From positions 248,001 to 312,000 of the forward strand of contig DASRDB010000011.1 in assembly GCA_035652815.1 (NCBI GenBank): a DNA stretch of 64,000 nucleotides, in the 5' to 3' direction. Shown here one piece after another: positions 41,742-50,411 of the stretch. Source of the stretch: DASRDB01 sp035652815 (GTDB lineage Bacteria; Chloroflexota; Ktedonobacteria; Ktedonobacterales; Ktedonobacteraceae). Each line of letters begins with the position of its first letter. The stretch's first letter is position 1. Under the pieces are notes generated by a model, which made no database searches, was not told the DNA's origin, and saw only the letters and a list, made by a program, of their open reading frames with translations. Both the position numbers and the translations under genes were made by a program.

Positions 41742-41803
41742 AGCTATTACGAAACAAGGGAAATGAGTTCGCGCGAACTCATTTCCCTTGTTTCGTAATA
41801 GCT
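41742..41803. terminator. 62-bp perfect palindrome between convergent genes
   Basis: Each half is AGCTATTACGAAACAAGGGA plus AATGAGTTCGC; the centre is GTTCGCGCGAAC with no true loop. It lies exactly between the LLM stop (41734) and the stop of the minus-strand gene (41805). A bidirectional terminator is likely, although the T-runs are short. Confidence 0.75.
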
Positions 41804-41804
41804 A

Positions 41805-44408
41805 CTATTGCCCGTTCGGAATGCCTGTATTCGCGTTTGTTTTAGGCACTTCCTTGATTGTGATATGCCCGGCCTGGAAGGGCAAGATGGGTATGAACGA
41901 GGGGAAGACATCGATTTTGATGTCCTGGGGGAGGATGCCCGTCGGGCCGGTTTCGCCGTTAGCGATGGCATTTTTGGCCTGGTCGATTGATTTGCCGGTC
42001 AGTTTGCTCGTATCGACGTTCGAGAGCAGCGGGATGGTGCTGCCGGAAGCGTTTACCGTCAGCGAGAGGGATTGTCCATCAGCAGAGGGATGGGCAACCA
42101 CCTTTGAGATCTTGACAGGAAGTTGCGTTGCCAGAATAGAAGCCGGGTGCTGCTTGAGGGCCGCCGCGTTGAGCTGAGCGGCGGCGGTGTTCTGGATGGC
42201 GGTTTGGCGCACCACCAGGACCGAGATGTGGGCAGTCAACTTGCCTGTAAAGGTGGGGTTGCTGAGCGCTGTGTTTGGCGCTGGCAAGCCGCTTATTTGT
42301 TCTTCTGGCAATGGTTTGCTGCTATCCAGCACATCCGGGAAGACTTTGCCATTGACGTCGCCTTTATGTACAACCTGGTTGAGCCAGGTGCGCACATCGT
42401 TCTGTAAGTCTTTATGCAGCTTGCCGGTCAGGTTTGCAATATCCTGGGAGGTCGCGGCGACGACGCTGGCCGCGCCACCACCAGAAGTCGCATCAGGGTT
42501 GGTGATGCTCAGGTTCACGGAGGATTTTGAAACATTATTGTACTGGGCAATTTTTGTCAGGCTATCGGGCGGAATAACCGTGATTGTGTTCGGACCAACA
42601 TTGCCATTGCCGCCGGGCTGCGTGGCCTGAACAGGAATAGGCAGGCTGCTTGATGGTTGTAAAACGGCGTTAGCCATCGTCTGGAATGTGACCGCGTTAG
42701 CTCCGCTCGTCATAATCGGCGTGAAAGTAGGAATGGTCAGCTGCTGGGAGCCGTTGTTGGTAAAGACGACAGTGCCAGTGGCGTAAGAATTGCCCTGGTT
42801 CGTCTTACCGGTCGCGGTTCCCTGATCGGAAACGCTAAAATTCTTCTGAAGTACCTCGGCGGGTACGCTATTCGGGACGCGCTTCACTGAACTGGTGGAG
42901 GCGTTCAGCGTAAAGGCCGGAGGGCTAAAGGGTTTGGCCTGTACAGCGATGGTGATGGTGGCCGATGTGCCAAAGTAGAACAGGCTCCCTGCGATCAAAA
43001 ACAGGAGCAACAGGCAGAAGACTGCGATCAGGCCGCCTCGTCCGTTCCGGCGTGGTGTGGCGCTGGCCCTACTCGGCGCTGGCGCGGCGGCTGGACGAGC
43101 AGGAGCGACAGGTTTGCGTGTTGCCTGTGGATTCCTGGTTGAGCCAATGCGTGAAGGCGGAAGCGCGCCGCTTTTACGCGCATTTCCTCGCGGCACCTGC
43201 GCGCCGCGAGTTCCTTTGTTTGCAGGCGAAAGTACACCTGAGGGCCGCTGTGGAGGAGGGGGCGGAAGTTGAAGTGTATCCCTATCCTCAACGGGCATCA
43301 GGGTGTCTTCGTCGTCGAGATCACCGGCAGGTGACTGGCTCCGTAGAACGCCGCTGCGACTGGCGCGCGGTTTTGCTCCGTAAATGCGCGGCTGTTCCAC
43401 ATCCTGGTCGTCGTCAAAATCATCCGACCAGGGACGCGGGGATGGCTCTGGGGGCAGGAGAATATCATCCTGATCGCCCAGGTCCTCGACCTCGTGCTGG
43501 TGAATGTCGGTGGGATAGTCTGTGATATCGGGAACGCCATCGTCCAGCTCTGCCATATAGGGACCTGATGGCTGGCTAGCGCGCTGCTCTGGCATTTCAG
43601 CAGTGTGTATATCTTCCATATGCGCGAAAGGATCATCGCGTAGCCGGGATGGAGGCGGCACGGGACTGGAGGGTGGCAAGGATTTGAACGTTTCATCCTC
43701 TTCAGGCGGCGCAACTGCTGGCATTTCACCACTTTGCGCGGCTTCACGTATCTGTTTGGCCATTTCCACGTCATGCAGAAAGGGGTCGGGTTCGTCTTCA
43801 TCTTCCAGGTGCGGCGCTAAAGGGCTGGCTGATGGCGGGGAGGAAGGATGAACACGAAATTCGAAGGGCATATCGTAAGGATCGGATTCCACTTCGTATG
43901 TAGGTGGCGGCGCGTTGTTTGGTTCTGGCCGCAAGGTTTCCATCTCCTCTTCGACAGAGGGCATGACATTCTGGATGGGCGGCTGCTTTTTGTTTGTAGC
44001 AGGCGTGCCCTGCGTCTTTGGCGCGGATTTTTGCCGGGTGGGACGAGATTCTACCGCGCTTCTACTGCCCATGCGGGCGCGGGCCGTGGAACGAGAGCCT
44101 TGAGGAGTGCGGCTGGGACGACTGCCCAGGCGCGATTTGCCAGAGACGGGAGATTCCTGCGATTCGGCGATTTTGAAGCCCGCAGCCTTGGCGACGGCCC
44201 TCACCTGGCGGTCAGCGCTGATGACCAGCACGTCCTTACCCATTTCACGCGCGCGGGCATGCAGCAGTCGCCAGCCCACGTGACTGCGGAGTTGGGTTTG
44301 CGCGGGAACCACCAGTACGACATGGCGCGCCTGGCTCTCTGCCAATCGCTCTCGAACCCGAGTCAACTCATCTGACGGGTCAAGATAAATGATTTCCTCA
44401 TCTGGCAT
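41805..44408 (-). CDS. Large membrane-anchored protein with baseplate-J-like exterior domain
   Basis: 867 residues. N-terminal ~75: IYLDPSDELTRVRERLAESQ, HVVLVVPAQTQLRSHVGWRL, GKDVLVISADRQVRAVAKAA, a compact alpha/beta domain found ahead of such proteins in Chloroflexota and candidate phyla. Then ~370 residues of low-complexity Pro/Ser/Asp-rich linker, a basic Ala/Pro segment, one membrane helix at ~460-485 (LIAVFCLLLLFLIAGSLFYF) and ~380 extracytoplasmic residues, strand-rich and Thr/Asn/Ser-rich (NSYATGTVVFTNNGSQQLTI, ANAVLQPSSSLPIPVQATQP), annotated in relatives as baseplate J/gp47-like. No phage genes are near, so a cell-envelope role is more likely. Follows the FtsA/PilM-like gene by 77 nt. 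Confidence 0.7.
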   Translation of the reverse strand: MPDEEIIYLDPSDELTRVRERLAESQARHVVLVVPAQTQLRSHVGWRLLHARAREMGKDVLVISADRQVRAVAKAAGFKIAESQESPVSGKSRLGSRPSRTPQGSRSTARARMGSRSAVESRPTRQKSAPKTQGTPATNKKQPPIQNVMPSVEEEMETLRPEPNNAPPPTYEVESDPYDMPFEFRVHPSSPPSASPLAPHLEDEDEPDPFLHDVEMAKQIREAAQSGEMPAVAPPEEDETFKSLPPSSPVPPPSRLRDDPFAHMEDIHTAEMPEQRASQPSGPYMAELDDGVPDITDYPTDIHQHEVEDLGDQDDILLPPEPSPRPWSDDFDDDQDVEQPRIYGAKPRASRSGVLRSQSPAGDLDDEDTLMPVEDRDTLQLPPPPPQRPSGVLSPANKGTRGAQVPRGNARKSGALPPSRIGSTRNPQATRKPVAPARPAAAPAPSRASATPRRNGRGGLIAVFCLLLLFLIAGSLFYFGTSATITIAVQAKPFSPPAFTLNASTSSVKRVPNSVPAEVLQKNFSVSDQGTATGKTNQGNSYATGTVVFTNNGSQQLTIPTFTPIMTSGANAVTFQTMANAVLQPSSSLPIPVQATQPGGNGNVGPNTITVIPPDSLTKIAQYNNVSKSSVNLSITNPDATSGGGAASVVAATSQDIANLTGKLHKDLQNDVRTWLNQVVHKGDVNGKVFPDVLDSSKPLPEEQISGLPAPNTALSNPTFTGKLTAHISVLVVRQTAIQNTAAAQLNAAALKQHPASILATQLPVKISKVVAHPSADGQSLSLTVNASGSTIPLLSNVDTSKLTGKSIDQAKNAIANGETGPTGILPQDIKIDVFPSFIPILPFQAGHITIKEVPKTNANTGIPNGQ

Positions 44409-44485
44409 ACGCCCTCTTCCCCCCTGTCATAACGGTTATCTTATCCTGGCATTCACCTGCCGCAAGTATCGCATGCGCGGCGAAT

Positions 44486-45826
44486 TTAAATATGCATGTT
44501 ATGAATAACCCGGTACAGCGCTCTCTCCAAAACGCTGTTTTCGTTTTGTAGTTCGATTGCCTGAAAAGCCAGGGCCATTGGTGTGATATCCTGAGCATTT
44601 TTCAAGAAATGGTTTGGGTCTTCTATGGAAGTCACCATGCCTGGTTGAATGGTTTCGATGATCGGGTCGCGTGAAAATGGTAGGCGCTCTTTCCAGGGAA
44701 AGGTTTCTAGCTTTTCTTGTAAATCGGGCAGGCTGGAACCGCCGCCAACGAGATAGATGGCGGGTGGAAGTAGCTCGCCCTTTGAGAGTTCGTCAATGAG
44801 CAGTTCAATGCTGTCCATCCAGGTCTGGACTTCCGGCGCGAAAATGGCGCGCAGTTCATCGCGTTCGGCCCCTTTGACCGCGCCGCTGCTGTAATGTATT
44901 TTCAGCTTTTCAGCTTCTTTGATGCCGAGGCCCTTGCCTGCCGCGAGACGGCGGGTAAAAGTGCGCCCGCCCAGCGCGAACATGCGTGTCTCTTCGATGC
45001 CGCCCTGGCGCACAAGCGCAATATCGGTGGTGCCGCCGCCAATATCAATGAAAATCGCGCCGCTATCAGAACCAGCATTTGCGCTTAAGCAGCGAGCGAG
45101 CGCGTATGGCTCGGCCACGATGGTGACAAGCGTGAGATCAAGCCCCTGAGCGACGGTTTCAAGCGCGCCCAGTTGCATGAGGGGCGCGAAGGCGCTGAAC
45201 AGGGTCAGGTCGAAGTGCCGACCGCGAAAACCGATGGGATTGGTGACCTGCTGGCCGTCGATACGCACGTTGATAACGGCAGCGTTGGTCAGGCGGACCT
45301 CGATATTTGGATAGCCCGTCTCCTGCGCGATACGCTCTTTGGCGCTTTTGAGAAGTTTTGCCTGCGCGTTGGCGATCATGCTTTCGAGTTCTTCCGGCGT
45401 GATGGGATTGGTCGGCTTGCTGCGCGTGCGGGAAACGGTGATCGAACTGCCTTTGACCAGTTCACCGGCGATGCCGATCACGGTCGAAGGCGCGACAACA
45501 CCACCCGCCGCCTGTTCGGCGCGGATCAGGGCTTCGTTGCAGTTGGCAATGACGCCAGGGATGTCGGTGACGATACCATCAGACATGTGGCTATAGCTCT
45601 GCTGGTGGCGTCCCACACCTAACACTACGCCAACATCATCTTGCACTTCGATAATGATGGCTTTGGCGTAGGCCGTACCGATATCGAGCGCCGTGAACAG
45701 TTGTCGCGAATCGTCCGCCGGACCCTGGGAGTAATCCCCGAAGCCGGTCTCGCTGTCGAAGTAATTCCCGTTTCGTGATTGTCGACCCAGGATGAGTTCA
45801 CGAAAACGCTGGAAAGGATTTGCCAT
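44486..45826 (-). CDS. FtsA/PilM-like actin-fold ATPase
   Basis: 446 residues. Actin-fold motifs: phosphate-1 LFTALDIGTAYAKAIIIEVQ, phosphate-2 GAIFIDIGGGTTDIALVRQG and adenosine PPAIYLVGGGSSLPDLQEKL; between them GIAGELVKGSSITVSR and RGRHFDLTLFSAFAPLMQLG resemble the 1C/SHS2 region of FtsA or PilM. An N-terminal tail (~40 residues, QSRNGNYFDSETGFGDYSQG) precedes the fold. FtsA and PilM form filaments at the membrane for division or type IV pili. No ftsZ or pil genes are adjacent; the partner is probably the large membrane protein encoded next, giving a two-part envelope complex. Confidence 0.8.
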   Translation of the reverse strand: MANPFQRFRELILGRQSRNGNYFDSETGFGDYSQGPADDSRQLFTALDIGTAYAKAIIIEVQDDVGVVLGVGRHQQSYSHMSDGIVTDIPGVIANCNEALIRAEQAAGGVVAPSTVIGIAGELVKGSSITVSRTRSKPTNPITPEELESMIANAQAKLLKSAKERIAQETGYPNIEVRLTNAAVINVRIDGQQVTNPIGFRGRHFDLTLFSAFAPLMQLGALETVAQGLDLTLVTIVAEPYALARCLSANAGSDSGAIFIDIGGGTTDIALVRQGGIEETRMFALGGRTFTRRLAAGKGLGIKEAEKLKIHYSSGAVKGAERDELRAIFAPEVQTWMDSIELLIDELSKGELLPPAIYLVGGGSSLPDLQEKLETFPWKERLPFSRDPIIETIQPGMVTSIEDPNHFLKNAQDITPMALAFQAIELQNENSVLERALYRVIHNMHI

Positions 45827-45919
45827 GTATATATTCCTGATCTATGTTGATCGCCAAGTCCTTTGTTGCGCGTTCAATACGTTATAGCACAAATGCTGTA
45901 TCAATGCAAAGGCCAGAGC

Positions 45920-45940
45920 GGCCCGAAATACCTTCGGGCC
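45920..45940. terminator. Hairpin between alaS and FtsA-like gene
   Basis: GGCCCGAA (45920-45927) pairs with TTCGGGCC (45933-45940) around ATACC. It lies 28 nt after the alaS stop on the minus strand; no strong T-run follows, so termination is only partly supported. Confidence 0.45.
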
Positions 45941-45968
45941 TTCGATGACATACATTGTACCTAATAGA

Positions 45969-48608
45969 TTATAACGTGTCAGCGACCAATCGTGGTACTA
46001 AATCGAGGGCGGCTCCGAGTTCTGCCTTATTTTTGCCGCCGCCCTGTGCGGATTCGGGTCTGCCGCCGCCTTTGCCGCCGAGACGCTGGCCGACGGCTCC
46101 GGCGATTTTGCCCGCGTGCAGGCCGCGTTTCGTCAGTTCGGGCGAGACGCTGACCTGCAGACCTACCCGTTCGGGGTAGTTACCGGCCAGCACGACCACG
46201 CCGGGTTTGCCGAGTTTATACAGCACCATGTCGCCCATCTCGCGCAGGAGTTTGTCGTCCGGCACTTCGGCAACGGCCGCCACGACCGGTACACCCTTGA
46301 CTTCCCGCGCTGATTGCGCGAGCGTTTCTGACTGGCGCTGCGCCGTTTCGCGTTGATATTGCGCAATCTGGCGGCGCATGGCGGCCAGTTCCGAAGTGAG
46401 TTGTTCAACGCGGCTTTCCAGTTGATCGGGCTGGGTCTGCAACCTGGCGCTGAGCGAGTCAACCAGGGCGCTGCGTTTGCGCAGGTAGATCTCCGCGCCG
46501 CGCCCGGTCAGAGCCTCGATGCGGCGGATACCGGCGGAGATGCTGGTCTCCTGGATGGTGATGTAGATGCCGATCTGGCCCGTCGAGGCGCAGTGAGTGC
46601 CGCCGCACAATTCGATGCTGCTGCCCATCGAGACCACGCGGACGTTTTCATCGTACTTTTCGCCGAAAAGCGCCATTGCTCCGGTCTGTAATGCCTGCTG
46701 CAAAGGCATGATGTTAGTATGAACGGGTAAATCGGCCCGAATCCACCGATTAATTTGCTCGTCGAGCTGCGCGAGTTCAGAAGCAGTGAGCGGGCGCGGG
46801 CAGGTGAAGTCGAAGCGCAGGCGTTCCGGTTCAACCAGTGAGCCGCGTTGTTCTGTCTGTGGGCCAAGCAGGTCGCGCAGGGCTTTGTGCAGCAGGTGGG
46901 TAGCGCTGTGATTGCGCATTGTATCCTCGCGGCGCAAACTGTTCACGCTGGCCTGCACTGTATCCCCGACGCGCATGTAGCCCTCGCTGATTTGACCATA
47001 ATGGACGATCAGACCTTTGATGGGTTTCTGCGTATCGCGCACCGTGAAGACGCCCATCTGGCCCGTCAGTTCGCCCTGGTCGCCGATCTGGCCACCGCTT
47101 TCGGCGTAGAAAGGCGTGGCATCCAGGATTACCTGCGCCGATTGAGGCGCGCTGATCTCTTCGACCTCGACGCCATCGACTACCAGCGCGACGACCTTGC
47201 CGCTGCCGATAACGCCCTGGTAGCCGGTAAACTCGGTCGGCCCGACGCGCTGGAGAATGGCGGTCAGGGTATCCTCGTCCTGGCCGCGCTCGAAGGTGGC
47301 ATAAGCGCGGCTGCGCTCCTGCTGGCGCTGCATAGCCTGCTCGAAGCCCGCGATATCGACGGTGTAGCCATGCTCGGCGGCGACTTCCTGCGTCAGTTCA
47401 AGCGGGAAGCCGTGTGAGTCGTAGAGTTTGAAGGCCTCTTCGCCGGGAATGACGGTCTTGCCTGTGCGCTGCAAGTCTTCCAGCAGGTTGTTGAGCAGGT
47501 TCATGCCGGTATTGAGCGTCTGGCTGAATTTCTTCTCTTCCAGGCTCAATATCTCGACGATGCGGTCGCGCTGCAGGCCAAGTTCGACATAGTGCGACTT
47601 CATCAGGTTGATGACGGTATCGGCGGCCTCTGAGAGGAATGGCTTATCGAGGCCGAGCAGCTTGCCATGCCGGACGGCGCGGCGCAGCACACGGCGGAAG
47701 ATATAGCCGCGTCCTTCGTTGCTGGGCAGCACGCCATCGGCGGCCAGGAAGACCAGGGCGCGCCCGTGATCGGCGATGACGCGCAGGGATGTATCCGTCT
47801 TTGGATTATCGCCATAGCGTGTGTTGGCGAGCGCGGCGAACCTATCGATGATGGGACGGAAGAGGTCGGTATCGAAGACCGATTCCTTGCCTTGCAGCAC
47901 CATCGAGAGGCGTTCCAGGCCCATGCCGGTATCGATGTTCTTTTTGGGCAACGGCGTGCGCGTGCCATCCACGTCCTGGTAGTACTGCATGAAGACGAGG
48001 TTCCAGATTTCAAGGAAGCGTTCGCACTCGCAGCCCGGCTTGCAATCGGCACGTCCGCAGCCATGTTCTTCGCCGCGATCATAGTAGATTTCGGAGTCGG
48101 GGCCGCAAGGGCCGGACGCGCCGGGAGGCCCCCACCAGTTCTCTTCCAGGCGCACGATGGCATCATCTGGATAGCCCGCGATCTCGCTCCACAAGCGCGG
48201 GGCCTCGTCGTCATCAGGATGAACGGTCGGGTGCAGGAGATTGGCGGGCAGGCCGAAGACCTGGGTGAGCAGTTCCCAGGCGAAAGCAATCGCCTCGCGC
48301 TTGAAGTAATCACCGACCGAGAAATTGCCAAGCATCTCGAAGAAGGTCAATGAGCGCTCGTTGCCGACCTTGTCGATATCAGTGGTGCGGAAGCACTTTT
48401 GCGATGAGGTCAGGCGCAAAGCGGGAGGTGTCTCGCGTCCCAAAAAGTATGGTATCATCTGCTGCATACCCGCCGTCGTCAGCAGCACAGTCGGGTCATT
48501 GCGCGGAACCAGCGACGAACTGGGCACCTTCAAATGGCCCTTGCTGGCAAAGAAATCCAGAAAACGCTCTCGTATCTGGGTACTGGTCAATTTCAACTCT
48601 ACGGACAC
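45969..48608 (-). CDS. alaS: Alanine--tRNA ligase
   Basis: 879 residues from GTG 48608, preceded by GGGAGA with 7-nt spacing; the longer frame (to 48701) lacks a ribosome site. Class II core: TSTQIRERFLDFFASKGHLK, VPSSSLVPRNDPTVLLTTAG, LTSSQKCFRTTDIDKVGNER, GNFSVGDYFKREAIAFAWEL and NWWGPPGASGPCGPDSEIYY. The editing domain has NHSATHLLHKAL and SIELCGGTHCASTGQIGIY (HxxxH...CxxxH zinc/editing site); the C-Ala domain ends with RLGGKGGGRPESAQGGGKN. Charges and proofreads tRNA-Ala. A family D repeat and the kinase gene are upstream; no T-box was recognised. Confidence 0.97.
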   Translation of the reverse strand: MSVELKLTSTQIRERFLDFFASKGHLKVPSSSLVPRNDPTVLLTTAGMQQMIPYFLGRETPPALRLTSSQKCFRTTDIDKVGNERSLTFFEMLGNFSVGDYFKREAIAFAWELLTQVFGLPANLLHPTVHPDDDEAPRLWSEIAGYPDDAIVRLEENWWGPPGASGPCGPDSEIYYDRGEEHGCGRADCKPGCECERFLEIWNLVFMQYYQDVDGTRTPLPKKNIDTGMGLERLSMVLQGKESVFDTDLFRPIIDRFAALANTRYGDNPKTDTSLRVIADHGRALVFLAADGVLPSNEGRGYIFRRVLRRAVRHGKLLGLDKPFLSEAADTVINLMKSHYVELGLQRDRIVEILSLEEKKFSQTLNTGMNLLNNLLEDLQRTGKTVIPGEEAFKLYDSHGFPLELTQEVAAEHGYTVDIAGFEQAMQRQQERSRAYATFERGQDEDTLTAILQRVGPTEFTGYQGVIGSGKVVALVVDGVEVEEISAPQSAQVILDATPFYAESGGQIGDQGELTGQMGVFTVRDTQKPIKGLIVHYGQISEGYMRVGDTVQASVNSLRREDTMRNHSATHLLHKALRDLLGPQTEQRGSLVEPERLRFDFTCPRPLTASELAQLDEQINRWIRADLPVHTNIMPLQQALQTGAMALFGEKYDENVRVVSMGSSIELCGGTHCASTGQIGIYITIQETSISAGIRRIEALTGRGAEIYLRKRSALVDSLSARLQTQPDQLESRVEQLTSELAAMRRQIAQYQRETAQRQSETLAQSAREVKGVPVVAAVAEVPDDKLLREMGDMVLYKLGKPGVVVLAGNYPERVGLQVSVSPELTKRGLHAGKIAGAVGQRLGGKGGGRPESAQGGGKNKAELGAALDLVPRLVADTL

Positions 48609-48807
48609 GGTATTCTCCCTATCTCTGTGGACATTTTTTCCTGAAGCATGCAAAATATGATGACATTCATCCTTACGCGACATGACAACGCAGAACCGCA
48701 CTATGCAGGCCCCATTATATCAAAGGTGGGGAAGGCTCGCAATGGCCCTGTCATAGCGCCAATCGTTCTTTATTATAAGGTTGACAAAAGAAGAGGGAAT
48801 ATGAGAC

Positions 48808-48893
48808 CTGTCATCCTGAGCGCAGCGAAGGATCTCCGGTCTGGGCGCGCGATTCGGCTGGGGAACGCAGATCCTTCGCTGCACTCAGGATGG
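48808..48893. repeat. Inverted repeat, family D copy 3
   Basis: Left arm 48808-48835 (CTGTCATCCTGAGCGCAGCG...) and right arm 48869-48893, with two changes at the right end (GCACTCAGGATGG). Its 33-nt centre (GGTCTGGGCGCGCGATTCGG) is almost identical to that of copy 5 at 62550, showing the whole ~86-bp unit, not only the arms, is the element. Confidence 0.85.
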
Positions 48894-48948
48894 AGAATTC
48901 TCTGGTAGTTCAGAGAGTTTCATTATAAAAAGCCTATTGAGGAAAAAT

Positions 48949-49458
48949 ATGACTTTAAAGATTACGCTTCCGCGCAGATCACTGCTGGTCTTATGCGGCC
49001 CGGCGGGTTCCGGCAAAAGCACCTTCGCGGCGCAGCGTTTTATCCCGACCAGCATTGTATCATCGGATTATTGCCGCGCTATGATCTGCGACGACGAGAC
49101 CAACCAGCAGGTGAACCGCGATACCTTTGACCTCTTCTACTATATTATTCGTAAACGCCTCTTCCTGGGCCACTTCACGGTGGCGGACAGCACAGCTTTG
49201 CAGTCGGAAGCGCGGCGCAAACTGCGCGACCTCTCGCGCCAGTTTGGCTACCTCGGCTGCCTGCTCATCTTCAACATTCCGGCGGAGATCTGCCTCGAAC
49301 GCGACCGCATGCGCCAGCGCATGGTTGGAGAGTCGGTCGTGGCCTATCATCAGAGCCTGCTGAAACGCACGCGGCTGGAAGCGCCCTTTGAGGGCTGGGA
49401 GCAAATCCACGTGCTGGGCGAACAGGACATGGACGCCGAGGTTGAGATTCTGCCGTAA
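48949..49458 (+). CDS. Polynucleotide-kinase-like AAA/P-loop kinase
   Basis: 169 residues from ATG 48949 (GAGG before it). Walker A LVLCGPAGSGKSTFAAQRFI, then SIVSSDYCRAMICDDETNQQ (D/R motif typical of T4-Pnkp-like and Zeta-type kinases), FTVADSTALQSEARRKLRDL and LIFNIPAEICLERDRMRQRM (LID arginines). Transfers phosphate to a 5'-OH end or small molecule; similar domains occur in the Pnkp-Hen1 RNA repair kinase, but no phosphatase or ligase domain is present here. Monocistronic. Confidence 0.82.
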   Translation: MTLKITLPRRSLLVLCGPAGSGKSTFAAQRFIPTSIVSSDYCRAMICDDETNQQVNRDTFDLFYYIIRKRLFLGHFTVADSTALQSEARRKLRDLSRQFGYLGCLLIFNIPAEICLERDRMRQRMVGESVVAYHQSLLKRTRLEAPFEGWEQIHVLGEQDMDAEVEILP

Positions 49459-49540
49459 GCAGGTTGAGTTTTTTGGGGTGGGTATGGTAAAGTAAAGATG
49501 TGTCAAAGTGTGTCATGCATGCTTATAAATACAGGGGAGA

Positions 49541-49632
49541 TATTTCTGTAGGGACGCGATTGATCGCGTCCACCCGCCCTGGATGCACGTTGAGGCCACG
49601 TGGACGCGATCAATCGCGTCCCTACAGAAATA
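49541..49632. repeat. Inverted repeat, family C (ATTGAT variant)
   Basis: Perfect 33-bp arms (49541-49573 and 49600-49632). The internal loop is ATTGAT rather than CTTCAT/ATTCAT of other copies, and the change is matched in the other arm, so the arms co-vary. Confidence 0.88.
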
Positions 49633-49773
49633 CCCCATTATTTTTCAACATTCGTAACATGTTTGGACACAGACGAGCGGCAACATTAAGGATACACGAA
49701 AATCTCAACAGAAAACGTTTATTATGATGGGGTAGTTGTATCATCTAGTACATGTGCTAGAGGGAGCAGAACA

Positions 49774-50211
49774 ATGGGCCGTCGTCAAAAAGTGCAGCGC
49801 AATGCTTTTTATAATGAACTGACCGAGCCGATGCTTCCATCCTTTACCGCGCCCATCCCCCGTTACCTGCTGCCGCGTGAGACACGTTTTCAGAGAGCGC
49901 GGCGAGGCATTGGCAGTTTCTTTGCCGCTATTCTTAACACACTGCGGCATTTGCTGACATTGGCGTTAGTGCTGCTCCTGTTGTTGCTCTTTGCGCGTTT
50001 CCTGCTCAACACCTCGCAGGTTGATTTCGGGCAATTCTCCTACTGGATAACCTACCTGAGTACGCCCCTGGTCGCACCATTTGGAAAGTACCTGCCTTCG
50101 CTCGTGGTAGCTCACTATGTAATTGAACTGGCGGCGCTGGTTGCTATGTTCGTGTATCTGGTGGCGATTGTGCTGGTGCGGAAGGTGTTGAAGTGGATGG
50201 TGCGCAGGTAA
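49774..50211 (+). CDS. YggT-like membrane protein
   Basis: 145 residues. After a basic cytosolic head (GRRQKVQRN ... RFQRARRGI) come two membrane segments, LLTLALVLLLLLLFARFLLN and VVAHYVIELAALVAMFVYLV, separated by FSYWITYLSTPLVAPFGKYL. The SPLL-P-like turn (STPLVAPFGKYLPS) between two helices is the pattern of YggT proteins, which occur near division genes and affect osmotic stress or cell shape. Assignment rests on this pattern only. ATG 49774 behind AGGGAGCAGAACA. Confidence 0.65.
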   Translation: MGRRQKVQRNAFYNELTEPMLPSFTAPIPRYLLPRETRFQRARRGIGSFFAAILNTLRHLLTLALVLLLLLLFARFLLNTSQVDFGQFSYWITYLSTPLVAPFGKYLPSLVVAHYVIELAALVAMFVYLVAIVLVRKVLKWMVRR

Positions 50212-50411
50212 TGCTATAATCTTCTTAAAATCTCCTGGAGGTATGTGACGCTTATGTCTTCTCCGGTGTGCTAAAGGCAACGTCAGTTATAGCGTGATTT
50301 TCACGATAGGCCGGGCATCTACGATGCTGTAGGCCTTGTCTGACTGTTCCCTTTTCTTGATGCGAAAGCGGTTACGCTTCGCGTCGAGCATAGCACACAT
50401 AAAGGACGAAG

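Noticed and set aside
41805..44408. Prophage remnant suggested by baseplate-J-like similarity
   Set aside because: No other phage structural, lysis or integrase gene nearby, and the protein has a membrane helix and a non-phage N-domain.
50212..50411. Possible small RNA or short peptide (ATG at 50254) in the gap before the 578-aa gene
   Set aside because: Only a six-codon frame and no stable hairpin with a T-run; not enough support.
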